The notes under the pieces are model-generated. The model did not search any database, was not told the origin of the DNA, and saw nothing but the letters and a program-made list of their open reading frames with translations. The position numbers and the translations under genes are program-made. DNA of 64,000 nt from Mesosutterella multiformis (GTDB taxonomy: Bacteria > Pseudomonadota > Gammaproteobacteria > Burkholderiales > Burkholderiaceae_F). The DNA is taken from NCBI RefSeq assembly GCF_003402575.1, contig NZ_BGZJ01000001.1, forward strand, positions 930,001-994,000, given 5' to 3'. Each line of letters opens with the position of its first letter. Position 1 is the stretch's first letter. This document shows, piece after piece, positions 24,467 through 34,497 of the stretch.

Positions 24467-25420
24467 CTAAGCCTCGGTGGTGAGGATCCGGTGAACGGTG
24501 TTTTTCACTTCCTCTTCGGTCGGCCAGTGGCCTTCCGAGCCGAGTGTGACTGCGGCGGGATTCCAGGGACCGGTGCGGGTCGGATCCGTAACGCCGATCA
24601 GGGTGATCTGACGGGCGCCGATGCCCGCGGCCACATGGCTGATGCCGGAGTCGTTTGCGATGACGAGAGAGGCCCGTTCGCAGAGCGCGGCATAGGTTCC
24701 GAGGGTGGTCGGCTCAAGAATTCTTGCGGAAGGACAGCTTACCCGGACTTCCTCCACTTCGTGAGGAGAGGGGAGCGCGAGCGGCAGGTAACCGAGTTCC
24801 TCAATATATTTCGCAAGGCTGTCAAAGTGGTCCCAGCTCTTCTTCTGACCCTTATGAAGTCCGCGGGCAACAGGGGCGAGAAGCACGAACTTCTGATCCT
24901 CGGTGATGTGATTGTCGCGGAGAATATTGCGGGCGCCGGCGCGATGACGGGCGAGCAGCTTAAGCCCGAGCTGCGGCGTGGGCTTATCGCGCGCCGGTGT
25001 GCCGCCCCAGGCGATAATCGCTTCGCGCGCCACCGTGAAGAACCGGTTGACTTCATGCGTGACACCGGGCTCGGCGAGCCTGGCGTCAAGAAGGAATCCG
25101 CGTCCGTCTGTCGGGTAGCCGGCCGAGCGGATACCGCCCAGCTTGAAGAGCAGCGCGGAACCGAAGGAGTTCGGGAAAAGCACGCCTCGGGGAGAGTCCC
25201 CGGTACTCCGGGCAATTTCCTTCACCCGCCCCAGATCCTTCAGCACCTGTCCTTCGATCGGGTCATACCGCCACCCCATACCTGCCATGAGGTCTTCAGC
25301 AAACCTTTTCCCGATGAGCGAGGGGGTAAAGCCGCTGTCAGCGAGAAGCTGAAGCGCGGGAAGGGTCATCATGCAGTCGCCAACATGATTGGGAAGCCGG
25401 CATAGAACAGTCTTGGACAT
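24467..25420 (-). CDS. Family 9 glycosyltransferase (LPS heptosyltransferase-like)
   Basis: A 317-residue GT-B enzyme of the ADP-heptose transferase family (WaaC/WaaF/WaaQ). The N-terminus VLCRLPNHVGDCMMTLPALQ is the family acceptor-binding start; FPNSFGSALLFKLGGI and the C-terminal ASLVIANDSGISHVAAGIGA with ITLIGVTDPTRTGPWNP are the ADP-heptose site. Which heptosyl residue it adds cannot be decided from sequence; the WaaF position is most likely. It lies directly upstream of dnaE on the same strand and is divergent from msbA, which exports the lipid A-core product. Confidence 0.87.
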   Translation of the reverse strand: MSKTVLCRLPNHVGDCMMTLPALQLLADSGFTPSLIGKRFAEDLMAGMGWRYDPIEGQVLKDLGRVKEIARSTGDSPRGVLFPNSFGSALLFKLGGIRSAGYPTDGRGFLLDARLAEPGVTHEVNRFFTVAREAIIAWGGTPARDKPTPQLGLKLLARHRAGARNILRDNHITEDQKFVLLAPVARGLHKGQKKSWDHFDSLAKYIEELGYLPLALPSPHEVEEVRVSCPSARILEPTTLGTYAALCERASLVIANDSGISHVAAGIGARQITLIGVTDPTRTGPWNPAAVTLGSEGHWPTEEEVKNTVHRILTTEA

Positions 25421-25518
25421 GATTATTTACGGTTGAGTTGGACTGAGGGATGAGGCATCTTCTGATGAGACGCCCCTAGCGGATATGATAGCGGCAGTGT
25501 GAAACCTACTGAAAAAAG

Positions 25519-27339
25519 ATGACAGAGATGAAATCCGCCTCTCCCGGCCGCGCGAAGAAGCGCTGGTCTCTTGCTGACCCCAATATTGTCCGTCTGCTGA
25601 AGATGCTCCGCCCTTATAAGAAGTGGATCATCTACGCTGTTATCGCACTCGCGGTGACTGCCGGATCTTCCTCGCTGATCGCGATGCTGCTCGGGAAACT
25701 GACGGATATGGGATTCTATGAACATAATCCCTACGTGCTCCTCTGGGCGCCGGTCGCGCTCCTGGGGATCACCGTGCTCCACGGCGGGTCAACGTTCCTC
25801 AGCAGCTACTGGCTGCAGGAGGTCTCGCAGTCTGTGATGGTGGATCTCAGAACCCAGATGATGAGGAACGTCCTTTACTGGCCGGAGTCCGTCTATCAGA
25901 AGTATTCGACCGGTGAGATCGTGTCGAAATTTCTCTATGAGGCGTCGAATGCGCTGTCCGGCGCGTCCAGCCTTCTCACGCTGATCATCCGCGATGTGCT
26001 GCAGATCGTGGCGCTCCTCGCGGTGCTTGTCTGGCAGGACTGGCGGCTCACGGCCGTGACGCTGCTTCTCGCGCCCTTCATCGCGATCATCCTTCGCTGG
26101 GTGAGCCGCCGCATGCGTCAGTTCACGAAGATGATGCAGGAGACGATGGGATCGATGTCCTCCGGTCTCTTCCAGATGATTGATGCCCACCGCATGGTGA
26201 AGATCTACGGCGCCCAGGAACGGGAAGCCGACAACTTTGCCCGGATCAGCGAGGAATTCAAGCGCCTCAATATGGCGCAGCAGAAGGTGGCGGGCGCGGG
26301 AACTCCGCTGACGCAGCTTGTCACGATGAGCGCGGTGTCTGTTGTGCTTGTTGTGGCTCTGGTTCAGGCCCAGAAGGGGCTCCTCACGATGGGACAGTTC
26401 ACGACGTATCTCTCGGCGCTTCTGCTCCTGATGCCTTCAATCCGCCATCTCTCGGGGCTCAATGGCTCGATCGCGAAGATGGGAGCGGCGGCTGACAGTA
26501 TCTATGCGCTCCTGGGCGAACCGCTTGAGGATGAAGGCGGAAAGAAAGAGCTGAAGAGCACGGGCCGGATTGAGTTTTCACACGTCTCGCTCCGCTACGA
26601 AGGCGCGAAGGAAAATGCGCTTACGGATTTCTCGCTTTCCGTGAAGCCCGGGGAAAGAATCGCGCTCGTCGGGCCCTCGGGTGCCGGCAAGTCTTCTGTC
26701 ATTCACCTGATTCCGGCGTTCTGGCATCCGACTGAGGGAAAGATTCTCTATGACGGGCTGGAGCAGAGTGAGATTTCTCTCCGGTCGCTTCGAGATCAAA
26801 TCGCCCTGGTGAGTCAGGAGGTTGTGATTTTCAACGACACGATTGCCGCGAATATCGCATACGGCGCTCCGGGAGCGACTGAGGAAGAGATCCGGCGCGC
26901 GGCGGACGCGGCCAGCCTCACCTCTCTCATTGAGTCTCTTCCGGATGGCCTTCAGACGAAGGTCGGCGAATCCGGATCCAAGCTGTCCGGCGGACAGCGT
27001 CAGCGGATTTCGATTGCCCGCGCGATCCTGAAGAACGCGCCGATTCTCCTTCTGGATGAAGCGACGAGCGCGCTGGATACGGAAAGCGAAAAGTACATCG
27101 AGGCGTCGCTCGCCCATCTGATGAAGGGGCGCACGGTCTTCATTGTGGCGCACCGCCTGTCCACTATTCAGAATGCGGACCGGATCGTGGCGATGGAGTC
27201 CGGGCGTCTTGTGGAGTCCGGCACGCATTCGGAGCTTCTTGCGAAGGGTGGGCTGTATGCCCACCTTTACAATATTCAGTTCAGTGAAAAGAGCGCTCCG
27301 GCCTCTGCTCCGGAGCAGGAAAAGGAGGAAACAGCATGA
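25519..27339 (+). CDS. msbA: Lipid A export ATP-binding/permease protein MsbA
   Basis: Homodimeric ABC exporter flipping lipid A-core across the inner membrane. At 606 residues, the transmembrane domain (about 25-320) has six hydrophobic segments, with intracellular-loop sequence [20 protein letters not shown]. The nucleotide-binding domain (about 350-590) has Walker [11 protein letters not shown]-loop [15 protein letters not shown], signature [17 protein letters not shown], Walker [13 protein letters not shown] and switch IVAHRLST. The stop codon overlaps the dcd start (ATGA), so they are translationally coupled. Divergent from a heptosyltransferase. Confidence 0.94.
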   Translation: MTEMKSASPGRAKKRWSLADPNIVRLLKMLRPYKKWIIYAVIALAVTAGSSSLIAMLLGKLTDMGFYEHNPYVLLWAPVALLGITVLHGGSTFLSSYWLQEVSQSVMVDLRTQMMRNVLYWPESVYQKYSTGEIVSKFLYEASNALSGASSLLTLIIRDVLQIVALLAVLVWQDWRLTAVTLLLAPFIAIILRWVSRRMRQFTKMMQETMGSMSSGLFQMIDAHRMVKIYGAQEREADNFARISEEFKRLNMAQQKVAGAGTPLTQLVTMSAVSVVLVVALVQAQKGLLTMGQFTTYLSALLLLMPSIRHLSGLNGSIAKMGAAADSIYALLGEPLEDEGGKKELKSTGRIEFSHVSLRYEGAKENALTDFSLSVKPGERIALVGPSGAGKSSVIHLIPAFWHPTEGKILYDGLEQSEISLRSLRDQIALVSQEVVIFNDTIAANIAYGAPGATEEEIRRAADAASLTSLIESLPDGLQTKVGESGSKLSGGQRQRISIARAILKNAPILLLDEATSALDTESEKYIEASLAHLMKGRTVFIVAHRLSTIQNADRIVAMESGRLVESGTHSELLAKGGLYAHLYNIQFSEKSAPASAPEQEKEETA

Positions 27340-27902
27340 CGATCAAGAGCGACCGATGGATCCGCAGGATGGCTGAAGAGCACGGCATGATTGAGCCCTT
27401 CGAGCCGGGGCAGGTCAGGTACGTTGACAATAAAAAGGTCATTTCCTACGGGACCTCCTCCTATGGCTATGACATCCGGTGTGCGGATGAATTCAAGGTC
27501 TTCACCAACATCAATTCGACGATTGTGGATCCGAAGGATTTCGATCCGGCATCCTTTGTTGATGTGAAGTCCGATGTCTGTATCATTCCTCCCAATTCGT
27601 TCGCTCTCGCGCGCACGGTGGAGTACTTCCGGATTCCCCGGAATGTGCTTACGGTGTGCCTCGGGAAGTCGACCTATGCGCGATGCGGCATCATCGTGAA
27701 CGTGACGCCGTTTGAGCCCGAGTGGGAGGGCTATGTGACGCTGGAGTTTTCCAATACCACTCCGCTGCCCGCAAAGATCTATGCGGGAGAAGGCTGCGCG
27801 CAGGTGCTTTTCTTTGAGAGCGACGAGCCCTGTGAGGTGAGCTATGCGGACCGCGGCGGCAAGTATCAGAAGCAGCACGGTGTGACGCTTCCCCGGGCAT
27901 AA
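27336..27902 (+). CDS. dcd: dCTP deaminase
   Basis: Trimeric enzyme converting dCTP to dUTP for dTTP synthesis; together with ThyA, encoded 3 kb downstream, it completes the dUMP-dTMP route. At 188 residues it has the standard length. Motifs are [29 protein letters not shown], the substrate-binding [20 protein letters not shown] and [14 protein letters not shown]. It begins inside the last codons of msbA with a four-base overlap. Confidence 0.96.
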   Translation: MTIKSDRWIRRMAEEHGMIEPFEPGQVRYVDNKKVISYGTSSYGYDIRCADEFKVFTNINSTIVDPKDFDPASFVDVKSDVCIIPPNSFALARTVEYFRIPRNVLTVCLGKSTYARCGIIVNVTPFEPEWEGYVTLEFSNTTPLPAKIYAGEGCAQVLFFESDEPCEVSYADRGGKYQKQHGVTLPRA

Positions 27903-27936
27903 GCGTGTGAAAAATCAGAATCAGGAGAGTAGTGAG

Positions 27937-28989
27937 ATGGTGAAAAGCGAAGACTTTCTGCCGGCTGCGTCCGGCCTTGACGGTATCGAATGGACGGAAG
28001 ATACCCCGAAGCTCATTCTGAGCTACGGAGACGCGGCGGCTGAAAGGCATTCGGCTCTGACCGGCGCCTTCCTGAAAGATGTCCGGGCTGCCCGGGTGAT
28101 CCGTACCGAGGGTGAGAACGGTGAGAAGCTGCTTCGCCGTCTGATTACGGCTGATGTGGCGAAGCATGCTACGGGCGACTGCCTTCTCGCCTCGATGCTG
28201 AATGCGTCAGGCGGTGTCATGCAGGAAGTGGCCGTGATTGCCCACACGGGGTACTGGGATGTCGTGCTGTTCCCGGAAACGGCGGATACGGGGCTTGCCT
28301 GGTCGAGACAGGTTGCGGTGTCTTTTGAGGCCGAAGTGGAGCAGCCGGAAGACCGTCACGTATTCTGGCTTGGCGGTCCCCTTGCTTCTGACACGCTGAA
28401 AAAGGTGGATTGCGCCGTTCCGAAGGCGGGCAGCTTCACGGAGCCGGAAGCGGGTGTTCAGGTCTGCGCCTTTGAGGATATCTTCCTCATTCAGGGAGAG
28501 ACTGCGAAGCTGGATGCGTTCTGGAAGAAACTGGCCGCGGCCGGTGCCGCTCCGATCGGTGAAGAAGCCTGGGAAGCCGCCCGCACGGCGATCTGCCTTC
28601 CCGCTTTTGGCTGTGATTACGACGAATCCTCCTCTCCGCTTGAAGTGGGTCTTGGCTCGTCAGTCGACTTCTCTGATCCGGCCCGTATGTTCATCGGACG
28701 CGCCCTAACCGAGGCCCGGTACCGAGCCGGAATCCGCTGCCGCCTTGGCGTGCTTGAAATTCAGTCGGAGGATGATGCCTCGAAGCTCGACTCCGCTCCT
28801 GAAGTAGTGCTCCGCGGGAACTCCTCTGAAGGCGGGATCATCACCACATGGACTGTCTCAGACTCGGGTACTATTCTTGCCCTCGCGCTGCTCCCGGCCG
28901 AAAGCCATATCGGGGATGAGGCCGAAGTGTCCTACCGCGCGGGCGGTGAGGATCGGGTCTGCGCAGGCAAAGTCATCCGGCTCAGGTAA
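27937..28989 (+). CDS. GcvT/YgfZ-family folate-binding protein, divergent
   Basis: A 350-residue protein of the aminomethyltransferase-like fold. Start ATG at 27937 (MVKSEDFLPAA) has AGGAG upstream; a GTG at 27907 lacks one. LLRRLITADVAKHATGDC and MLNASGGVMQEVAVIAHT align with LANDVAKLTKSGK and MLNASGGVIDD of E. coli T-protein, and SSPLEVGLGSSVDFSDPARM with FIGRALTEARYRAG matches the C-terminal PLEAGLG...FIGREAL block. The DD after GGV of T-protein is replaced by QE, and the KGCYxGQE motif that defines YgfZ is absent. So it is neither a clear T-protein nor a standard YgfZ. It is followed by L-serine dehydratase, suggesting one-carbon/serine metabolism or Fe-S repair (SdaA is an Fe-S enzyme). 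Confidence 0.72.
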   Translation: MVKSEDFLPAASGLDGIEWTEDTPKLILSYGDAAAERHSALTGAFLKDVRAARVIRTEGENGEKLLRRLITADVAKHATGDCLLASMLNASGGVMQEVAVIAHTGYWDVVLFPETADTGLAWSRQVAVSFEAEVEQPEDRHVFWLGGPLASDTLKKVDCAVPKAGSFTEPEAGVQVCAFEDIFLIQGETAKLDAFWKKLAAAGAAPIGEEAWEAARTAICLPAFGCDYDESSSPLEVGLGSSVDFSDPARMFIGRALTEARYRAGIRCRLGVLEIQSEDDASKLDSAPEVVLRGNSSEGGIITTWTVSDSGTILALALLPAESHIGDEAEVSYRAGGEDRVCAGKVIRLR

Positions 28990-29020
28990 GTCAGCCGGTT
29001 CAGGAATCAATAAATAAATC

Positions 29021-30406
29021 ATGGCAATCAGCGTTTTTGACATTTTCCGCGTCGGCATTGGTCCGTCCTCATCGCATACGGTGGGACCGATGAGAGCCGC
29101 CGCGCTTTTCATCCGCATGCTCTCCCACCGGGAGATGCTGCCGCGGGTCGCACGGATCACTGTGGATCTGATGGGAAGTCTTGGGGCAACCGGCAAGGGG
29201 CACTCGACCGATACGGCCTTTGTGCTTGGCCTCATGGGGCTGGAGCCTGAAACGCTCGACGTGGACGCGGAACCCGCGATTCTCGCGGATATCCGTGATA
29301 ACCGTCGCCTGAAGCTGGGTGGAGAGTCTGAAATTGGGTTCGAGTGGGACCGCGACATCACTTTCAGCCCGGAAAAGATTGCCCGATTCCACACAAACGC
29401 GATCGATGTGGCGGCGCTCGACGCCGAGGGGCATACGCTTCTCGCCCGTCGCTTCTACTCGGTAGGCGGCGGCTTTGTCGTTGCCGGAAGCGAAGAGAAT
29501 CCGGATATTCCGGAAGTGCCGGCTGCTTTTAATCAGGTGGTGCTCCCGTATCGCTACAAGCACATGGTGGAACTCATTGCGTTCTGCGGCCGGGATGGAA
29601 AAACGATCCCGGAAATCGTCCGCGAGAATGAACGCGTCTGGCGCACTGATGAGGAAATCGACCGTGAGCTGGATCACATCTGGAGCGTGATGAAGGAGGC
29701 AATGGACCGCGGCCTGAGAACCGAGGGGATGCTCCCCGGTGCTTATAAGGTCGCGCGCCGCGCAGCCGGCATGAAGCGGCGCCTTGAAAAGATTTCACTC
29801 ACCGATGATCCGCTCGCTGTGCTTGACTGGGTCTGTTCCTTCGCCTTCGCGGTAGGGGAAGAAAACGCGACGGGCGGCCGCATTGTGACCGCTCCGACGA
29901 ACGGCGCCGCGGGTGTGATCCCCGCGGTGATCGAGTTCTACCGTCAGTTTGTTTCCGGGGCGGATCAAAAGGGTATTCGGGACTTCCTGCTCACGGCCGG
30001 CGCGATTGGCATTCTCTTTAAGACCAACGCTTCAATTTCAGGCGCTGAGGTCGGGTGTCAGGGTGAAGTGGGTGTCGCCTGCTCCATGGCGGCAGGCGGC
30101 CTCGCTGCGGTGATGGGCGGCAATGCCTACCAGATCGAGAACGCGGCGGAAATCGGTATTGAGCATCATCTGGGGCTCACATGCGACCCGGTGGCGGGTC
30201 AGGTCCAGATTCCGTGTATTGAACGCAACGCGATGGCGGCTACGCAGGCGATTGCCGCGGCCCGGCTTTCCATGGCGGGCAACGGCCGTCACTATATTTC
30301 GCTCGATGAGGCGATTCAGACGATGCTCGAAACGGGCCGTGATATGTGCAATAAATATAAGGAAACCAGTACGGGAGGCCTTGCGGTCTGCATCGTTGAG
30401 TGCTGA
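29021..30406 (+). CDS. sdaA: L-serine ammonia-lyase (L-serine dehydratase)
   Basis: Oxygen-sensitive [4Fe-4S] enzyme deaminating L-serine to pyruvate and ammonium. A 461-residue single-chain form with fused beta and alpha domains. The N-terminal [20 protein letters not shown] carries the serine-binding SSSHTVGPM. Cluster cysteines are in [16 protein letters not shown] and [15 protein letters not shown]; the substrate segment [18 protein letters not shown] is present. It lies 31 bases after the GcvT-like gene and ends in a strong bidirectional terminator. It gives an asaccharolytic organism a direct route from serine to pyruvate. Confidence 0.95.
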   Translation: MAISVFDIFRVGIGPSSSHTVGPMRAAALFIRMLSHREMLPRVARITVDLMGSLGATGKGHSTDTAFVLGLMGLEPETLDVDAEPAILADIRDNRRLKLGGESEIGFEWDRDITFSPEKIARFHTNAIDVAALDAEGHTLLARRFYSVGGGFVVAGSEENPDIPEVPAAFNQVVLPYRYKHMVELIAFCGRDGKTIPEIVRENERVWRTDEEIDRELDHIWSVMKEAMDRGLRTEGMLPGAYKVARRAAGMKRRLEKISLTDDPLAVLDWVCSFAFAVGEENATGGRIVTAPTNGAAGVIPAVIEFYRQFVSGADQKGIRDFLLTAGAIGILFKTNASISGAEVGCQGEVGVACSMAAGGLAAVMGGNAYQIENAAEIGIEHHLGLTCDPVAGQVQIPCIERNAMAATQAIAAARLSMAGNGRHYISLDEAIQTMLETGRDMCNKYKETSTGGLAVCIVEC

Positions 30407-30426
30407 TCGCGGAAAACTCCCGCCAG

Positions 30427-30470
30427 AAAAATCTCCGGATGCCATTCAGAAAAGCATCCGGAGATTTTTG
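30427..30470. terminator. Bidirectional terminator between sdaA and thyA
   Basis: AAAAATCTCCGGATGC and GCATCCGGAGATTTTT form a perfect 16-base stem with an 11-base loop. The A- and T-runs allow it to stop both convergent genes. Confidence 0.92.
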
Positions 30471-30490
30471 TTTATTGGGTTTCAGTCTGA

Positions 30491-31288
30491 TCAGACAGCG
30501 ATCGGCGCCTTGATGGCGGGCCACGGGTTGTAGCCCTCGATCACAAAGTCCTCATACCGGTAGGAGAAGATATCGGCGGGCTTCCTTGCGAGTGTGAGCG
30601 TCGGGTAGGCGCGCGGCGTGCGGGAGAGCTGCTCACGCACCTGATTCAGATGATTGAGATAGATGTGGCAGTCACCGCCCGTCCAGATGAAGTCTCCCGG
30701 TTCAAGATCGCACTGCGCGGCCATCATGTGGGTGAGGAGCGAGTAACTCGCGATATTAAAGGGCACGCCGAGGAACAGATCGCAGGATCGCTGGTAGAGC
30801 TGGCAGGAAAGCTTGCCGTCCGCCACATAGAACTGGAAAAGACAGTGGCAGGGGGGCAGTGCCATGTGAGGAATGTCGCCCACGTTCCAAGCGCAGACGA
30901 TCATCCGCCGGCTGTCAGGATGATGCCGGATCTGGTCAATCACTTCGCTGATCTGATCGATCTTGTCGCCGTTTGCCGTTCTCCAGGCACGCCACTGAGC
31001 GCCGTAAACAGGACCGAGATTGCCGTCCTTATCCGCCCACTCATCCCAGATCGTCACTTTGTTGTCGTGAAGATATTGGATATTTGTGTCGCCGTTCAGG
31101 AACCAGAGCAGTTCATGAATGATCGAGCGCGTATGCAGCTTCTTCGTGGTGACGAGAGGAAAGCCTTCCGAGAGCGGGAACCGCATCTGGTAGCCGAAAA
31201 CCGAGATCGTTCCGGTGCCTGTGCGGTCAGTCTTCTTCACTCCGTGTTCATAAACGTGCTTTAAGAGTGTTTCGTATTGATCGTACAT
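30491..31288 (-). CDS. thyA: Thymidylate synthase ThyA
   Basis: Methylates dUMP with methylene-tetrahydrofolate. 265 residues, the short bacterial length. Motifs: [32 protein letters not shown], the catalytic Cys in [37 protein letters not shown] and [13 protein letters not shown]. Convergent with sdaA and divergent from rng. No folA is seen next to it. Confidence 0.96.
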   Translation of the reverse strand: MYDQYETLLKHVYEHGVKKTDRTGTGTISVFGYQMRFPLSEGFPLVTTKKLHTRSIIHELLWFLNGDTNIQYLHDNKVTIWDEWADKDGNLGPVYGAQWRAWRTANGDKIDQISEVIDQIRHHPDSRRMIVCAWNVGDIPHMALPPCHCLFQFYVADGKLSCQLYQRSCDLFLGVPFNIASYSLLTHMMAAQCDLEPGDFIWTGGDCHIYLNHLNQVREQLSRTPRAYPTLTLARKPADIFSYRYEDFVIEGYNPWPAIKAPIAV

Positions 31289-31469
31289 GGAAGAGATGGC
31301 CTAAATAAGAGAAGTTGGACAGAAACGGAAGCCGCCGGGGCGGGTTTCGACTTTACAATGAATCAACCAATTTTAAAGCAGGCCGGATTTCTTCGAGGGG
31401 GCGGGGTTCAGCCCCTGGGCTCATGGGAGCTACGCCGAAAGCCGTCCGGCAGCAACAAAGGAAATCATC

Positions 31470-32924
31470 GTGGAAGAGGTCTTGATCAACTATTCGCCCC
31501 GGGAAACCCGCGTGGCGATTCTGGTGGACGGCATCCTGCAGGAAATCCATCTGGAGCGGCAGGTGTCCCGCGGGTTTGTGGGAAACGTGTATCTGGGACG
31601 CGTGGCCCGGGTGCTGCCTGGCATGCAGTCCGCCTTTATCAACATCGGACTCGAGCGGACAGCGTTCCTTCATGTCGCCGACATCACAGAAGCGCATCAG
31701 GGAGATAAGACTCTCCCGATCGAGCGCGTGCTGCATGAGGGGCAGGCCGTGATGGTGCAGGTGGCAAAGGATCCTATCGGAACGAAGGGAGCGCGGCTCA
31801 CGACCACAGTGTCGCTTGCCGGCCGGAAGCTCGTTTATCTTCCCCGCGAACCCCATATCGGCGTTTCCCAGCGTATTGAGGATTCGGACCTTCGGGAAAA
31901 ACTTCGTGACGAAGTGAGCCGCCTGAAGCCTGAGGAAGAAAAGGGCGGGTACATTGTCCGGACGTCCGCTGAAGAGGGGGCGACAGAGGAAGAGTTCCGC
32001 TCCGATATGCGTTACCTCAAAGTGCTCTGGGAACAGATTCAGTACAAAGCATCTCACCTGCCCGCTCCCTCGCTTCTCTATCAGGAGCTGTCACTTGAGC
32101 AGAGGGTGCTGCGCGATATGGTGCATTCGGAGACCGCGGCGATTCTGGTGGACTCCCAGGACACCTTTAAGGAACTGAAGGAATTTGCGAAGACCTTCGT
32201 CCCGATCGCCGAGGAGAAGCTCCAGCTGTACCGCGGCGAAATCCCGCTCTTTGAGAAGTATCTCGTCGAGGATGAAATCGAGAAGGCGCTTCGCCGCCGT
32301 GTGGATCTGAAATCCGGCGGTTATCTGGTGTTTGATCAGACAGAAGCGATGTCAACGATTGACGTGAATACCGGAGGTTTTGTCGGAAAGAAGGATTTCG
32401 GCGACACGGTTTTCAAAACGAACCTGGAAGCGGCGCAGACGATCGCCCGGCAGCTGAGGCTTCGGAATCTGGGCGGCATCATCATCATCGACTTTATCGA
32501 TATGACGAGTGACGAACACCGGGCGGCTGTTCTTGCTGAACTTCGCCGCGGCATCGCTCAGGACCGCACCCGGATGACGGTGAGTAACTTTACTGAGCTT
32601 GGCCTCGTCGAAATGACCCGGAAGCGTACCCGTGAGTCGCTCGCTCATATGGTCTGTGAACCGTGCCCGGTGTGCGGCGGCCGGGGGGAAATCAAAACCG
32701 CCCGTACGGTCTGCTACGAAATCCTCCGTGAGGTGGTCCGTGAGTGGCGCCAGTACACCGACGCGAAGGAGTTCAAGATTCTCGCTTCTCAGACTGTCAT
32801 CGATATGTTTCTGGAGAGTGAGTCTCCGGCACTCGAACTGATTCACGAGTTTATTGGCAAGCCGGTTTCACTCCTGGTGGAACCGGGTTACACCCAGGAG
32901 CAGTTTGATGTAATTCTGGCCTGA
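31470..32924 (+). CDS. rng: Ribonuclease G
   Basis: Endoribonuclease of the RNase E/G family that matures the 5' end of 16S rRNA and some mRNAs. 484 residues, starting at GTG 31470 with AAAGGA upstream. The S1-like domain is GFVGNVYLGRVARVLPGMQS; the DNase I-like catalytic part has STIDVNTGGFVGKK and IIIDFIDM with the metal-binding aspartates; the zinc-link is CEPCPVCGGRG. It lacks the long C-terminal degradosome scaffold of RNase E. Followed by sbcB with a 22-base gap. Confidence 0.94.
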   Translation: MEEVLINYSPRETRVAILVDGILQEIHLERQVSRGFVGNVYLGRVARVLPGMQSAFINIGLERTAFLHVADITEAHQGDKTLPIERVLHEGQAVMVQVAKDPIGTKGARLTTTVSLAGRKLVYLPREPHIGVSQRIEDSDLREKLRDEVSRLKPEEEKGGYIVRTSAEEGATEEEFRSDMRYLKVLWEQIQYKASHLPAPSLLYQELSLEQRVLRDMVHSETAAILVDSQDTFKELKEFAKTFVPIAEEKLQLYRGEIPLFEKYLVEDEIEKALRRRVDLKSGGYLVFDQTEAMSTIDVNTGGFVGKKDFGDTVFKTNLEAAQTIARQLRLRNLGGIIIIDFIDMTSDEHRAAVLAELRRGIAQDRTRMTVSNFTELGLVEMTRKRTRESLAHMVCEPCPVCGGRGEIKTARTVCYEILREVVREWRQYTDAKEFKILASQTVIDMFLESESPALELIHEFIGKPVSLLVEPGYTQEQFDVILA

Positions 32925-32946
32925 AACGGGGCAGCGGGAGAGAAGG

Positions 32947-34434
32947 ATGAGCAACACGTTTTACTGGCATGACTATGAAACTTTCGGCCTCCGGGGTGAC
33001 GAGAGACGTCCCTCTCAGTTCGCGGGGGTAAGAACGGATGAAAATCTGAACTTCATAGGTGAGGGAGAAGTCCTCTACTGCAGGCCAAACCGCGATTTTC
33101 TCCCCTCTCCGGAGAGCTGTCTTCTGACAGGCATTATTCCCCAGTACTGTGAGGAAAACGGGCTCCCGGAAAACGAATTTGCCCGGGCGGTTTTCGCCCG
33201 GCTTTCCGAACCGGACACCATTGGTATCGGCTACAACAATCTGTCGTTTGATGACGAGGTTTCCCGCTTCCTTTTCTGGCGGAATTTCCTTCCTCCGTAC
33301 ACGAGGGAGTATTCCGCGGGCTGCAGCCGCTGGGATCTGTATCCGATCACGCTGGCGGTCTGGGCGCTGCGGCCTGAGGGGATTGAGTGGCCGCTCAGAA
33401 AGGACTGGATTCCGAAGCTTGAAGCGAAGCGCATTCTGAAGGATGAGAATCCCGATCTCGATGGTCACACCTTCAAGCTTGAGTGTCTCACGGCCGCAAA
33501 CGGCATTTCACATGAAAAGGCACATGACGCGCTTTCCGATGTGTACGGTACGGTGGCTCTTGCCGGTCTGATCCGGAAAACAAAACCGAAACTCTGGCAG
33601 TGGGCATTTAAGCATCGCGGCAAGCAGGCCGTGATTGAGGAGCTGAACCGGGGACCGGTCGTCTGGGTGGACAGCCATATCGGTCAGACGCACGGTTATC
33701 TGAAGTGCGCGCTGAAAATCGCCGCGATGCCGCACGACCCGAACCGGGTCCTCCTCTGGGATCTGGAACGGGATCCGGAGGAGCTTTTCACGCTGAGGTC
33801 TGAGGATGTGGAGAGACGGATCTTCACCTCAGGTGATGAAAATGATCCGAGGCTGCCTGTTTATACGCTCCGCGTGAATAAGTGTCCCTTCGTCTGCAGT
33901 CATCTCGGTGTTCTGAGCGGGGGACAGGCGGAGAAGTTCGGCATCGATCTCGAGGCGGTGAAACGGAATGCGGAAAAATTCACGCCTGAGAGAATGAGTG
34001 AAGTGACGGCTATGCTGATCGCCGGGCTCGAAGAGGCTCACGAGAAAGAGATCCCGGAGCCCGAGCAGGATCCTGATGAGGCGCTTTACTCCTCCGGGTT
34101 CCCGTCACGCTCGGATTCCCGCATGGTTGAGAAAGTGTCGGGACTGACCGGGGAAGCGCTTGCGGAAAGTTACCACGAGGGCAGGATTCACTTTGACAAT
34201 CCGGTCTATGACCAGCTGCTTCTCCGGTATCGGGCGAGAAATTTCCCCGAAACGCTGACGGATGATGAACGTACGCTCTGGCTGCACGACGCAAAGCAAA
34301 GAATCGAAGGCAGGAAGGACAGCTACGTGGAGACTCTTGATCAGTTAGCAGTCCGGACTGGAGAACAAGGACGCCCCATCCTCAGCGCTCTATATGATTG
34401 GTCTCGGGGTGTTTTCAGGGATTTAGGTATTTAG
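32947..34434 (+). CDS. sbcB: Exodeoxyribonuclease I
   Basis: Processive 3'-5' single-strand DNA exonuclease of the DnaQ superfamily, acting in mismatch repair and recombination. At 495 residues it is close to E. coli's 475. ExoI motif FYWHDYETFGLRGDERRPSQ, ExoII region IGIGYNNLSFDDEVSRF and ExoIII HDALSDVYGTVALAGLI are present, followed by the SH3-like and C-terminal helical domains (including DELYSS-type DPDEALYSSGF and YDQLLLRYRARNFPETL). It follows rng closely and is probably co-transcribed with it. Confidence 0.93.
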   Translation: MSNTFYWHDYETFGLRGDERRPSQFAGVRTDENLNFIGEGEVLYCRPNRDFLPSPESCLLTGIIPQYCEENGLPENEFARAVFARLSEPDTIGIGYNNLSFDDEVSRFLFWRNFLPPYTREYSAGCSRWDLYPITLAVWALRPEGIEWPLRKDWIPKLEAKRILKDENPDLDGHTFKLECLTAANGISHEKAHDALSDVYGTVALAGLIRKTKPKLWQWAFKHRGKQAVIEELNRGPVVWVDSHIGQTHGYLKCALKIAAMPHDPNRVLLWDLERDPEELFTLRSEDVERRIFTSGDENDPRLPVYTLRVNKCPFVCSHLGVLSGGQAEKFGIDLEAVKRNAEKFTPERMSEVTAMLIAGLEEAHEKEIPEPEQDPDEALYSSGFPSRSDSRMVEKVSGLTGEALAESYHEGRIHFDNPVYDQLLLRYRARNFPETLTDDERTLWLHDAKQRIEGRKDSYVETLDQLAVRTGEQGRPILSALYDWSRGVFRDLGI

Positions 34435-34497
34435 CCTTAGTAAGATGGGCTAATATCATTATTGGACTCTGCAGAAAACTATTTTTGAACGGGGTGT

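Noticed and set aside
31277-31708. Open frame running from the thyA/rng gap into rng in another phase
   Set aside because: It overlaps the beginning of rng, has no domain, and its first part is low-complexity Gly/Arg; the intergenic part shows only a GGGGC/GCCCC hairpin.
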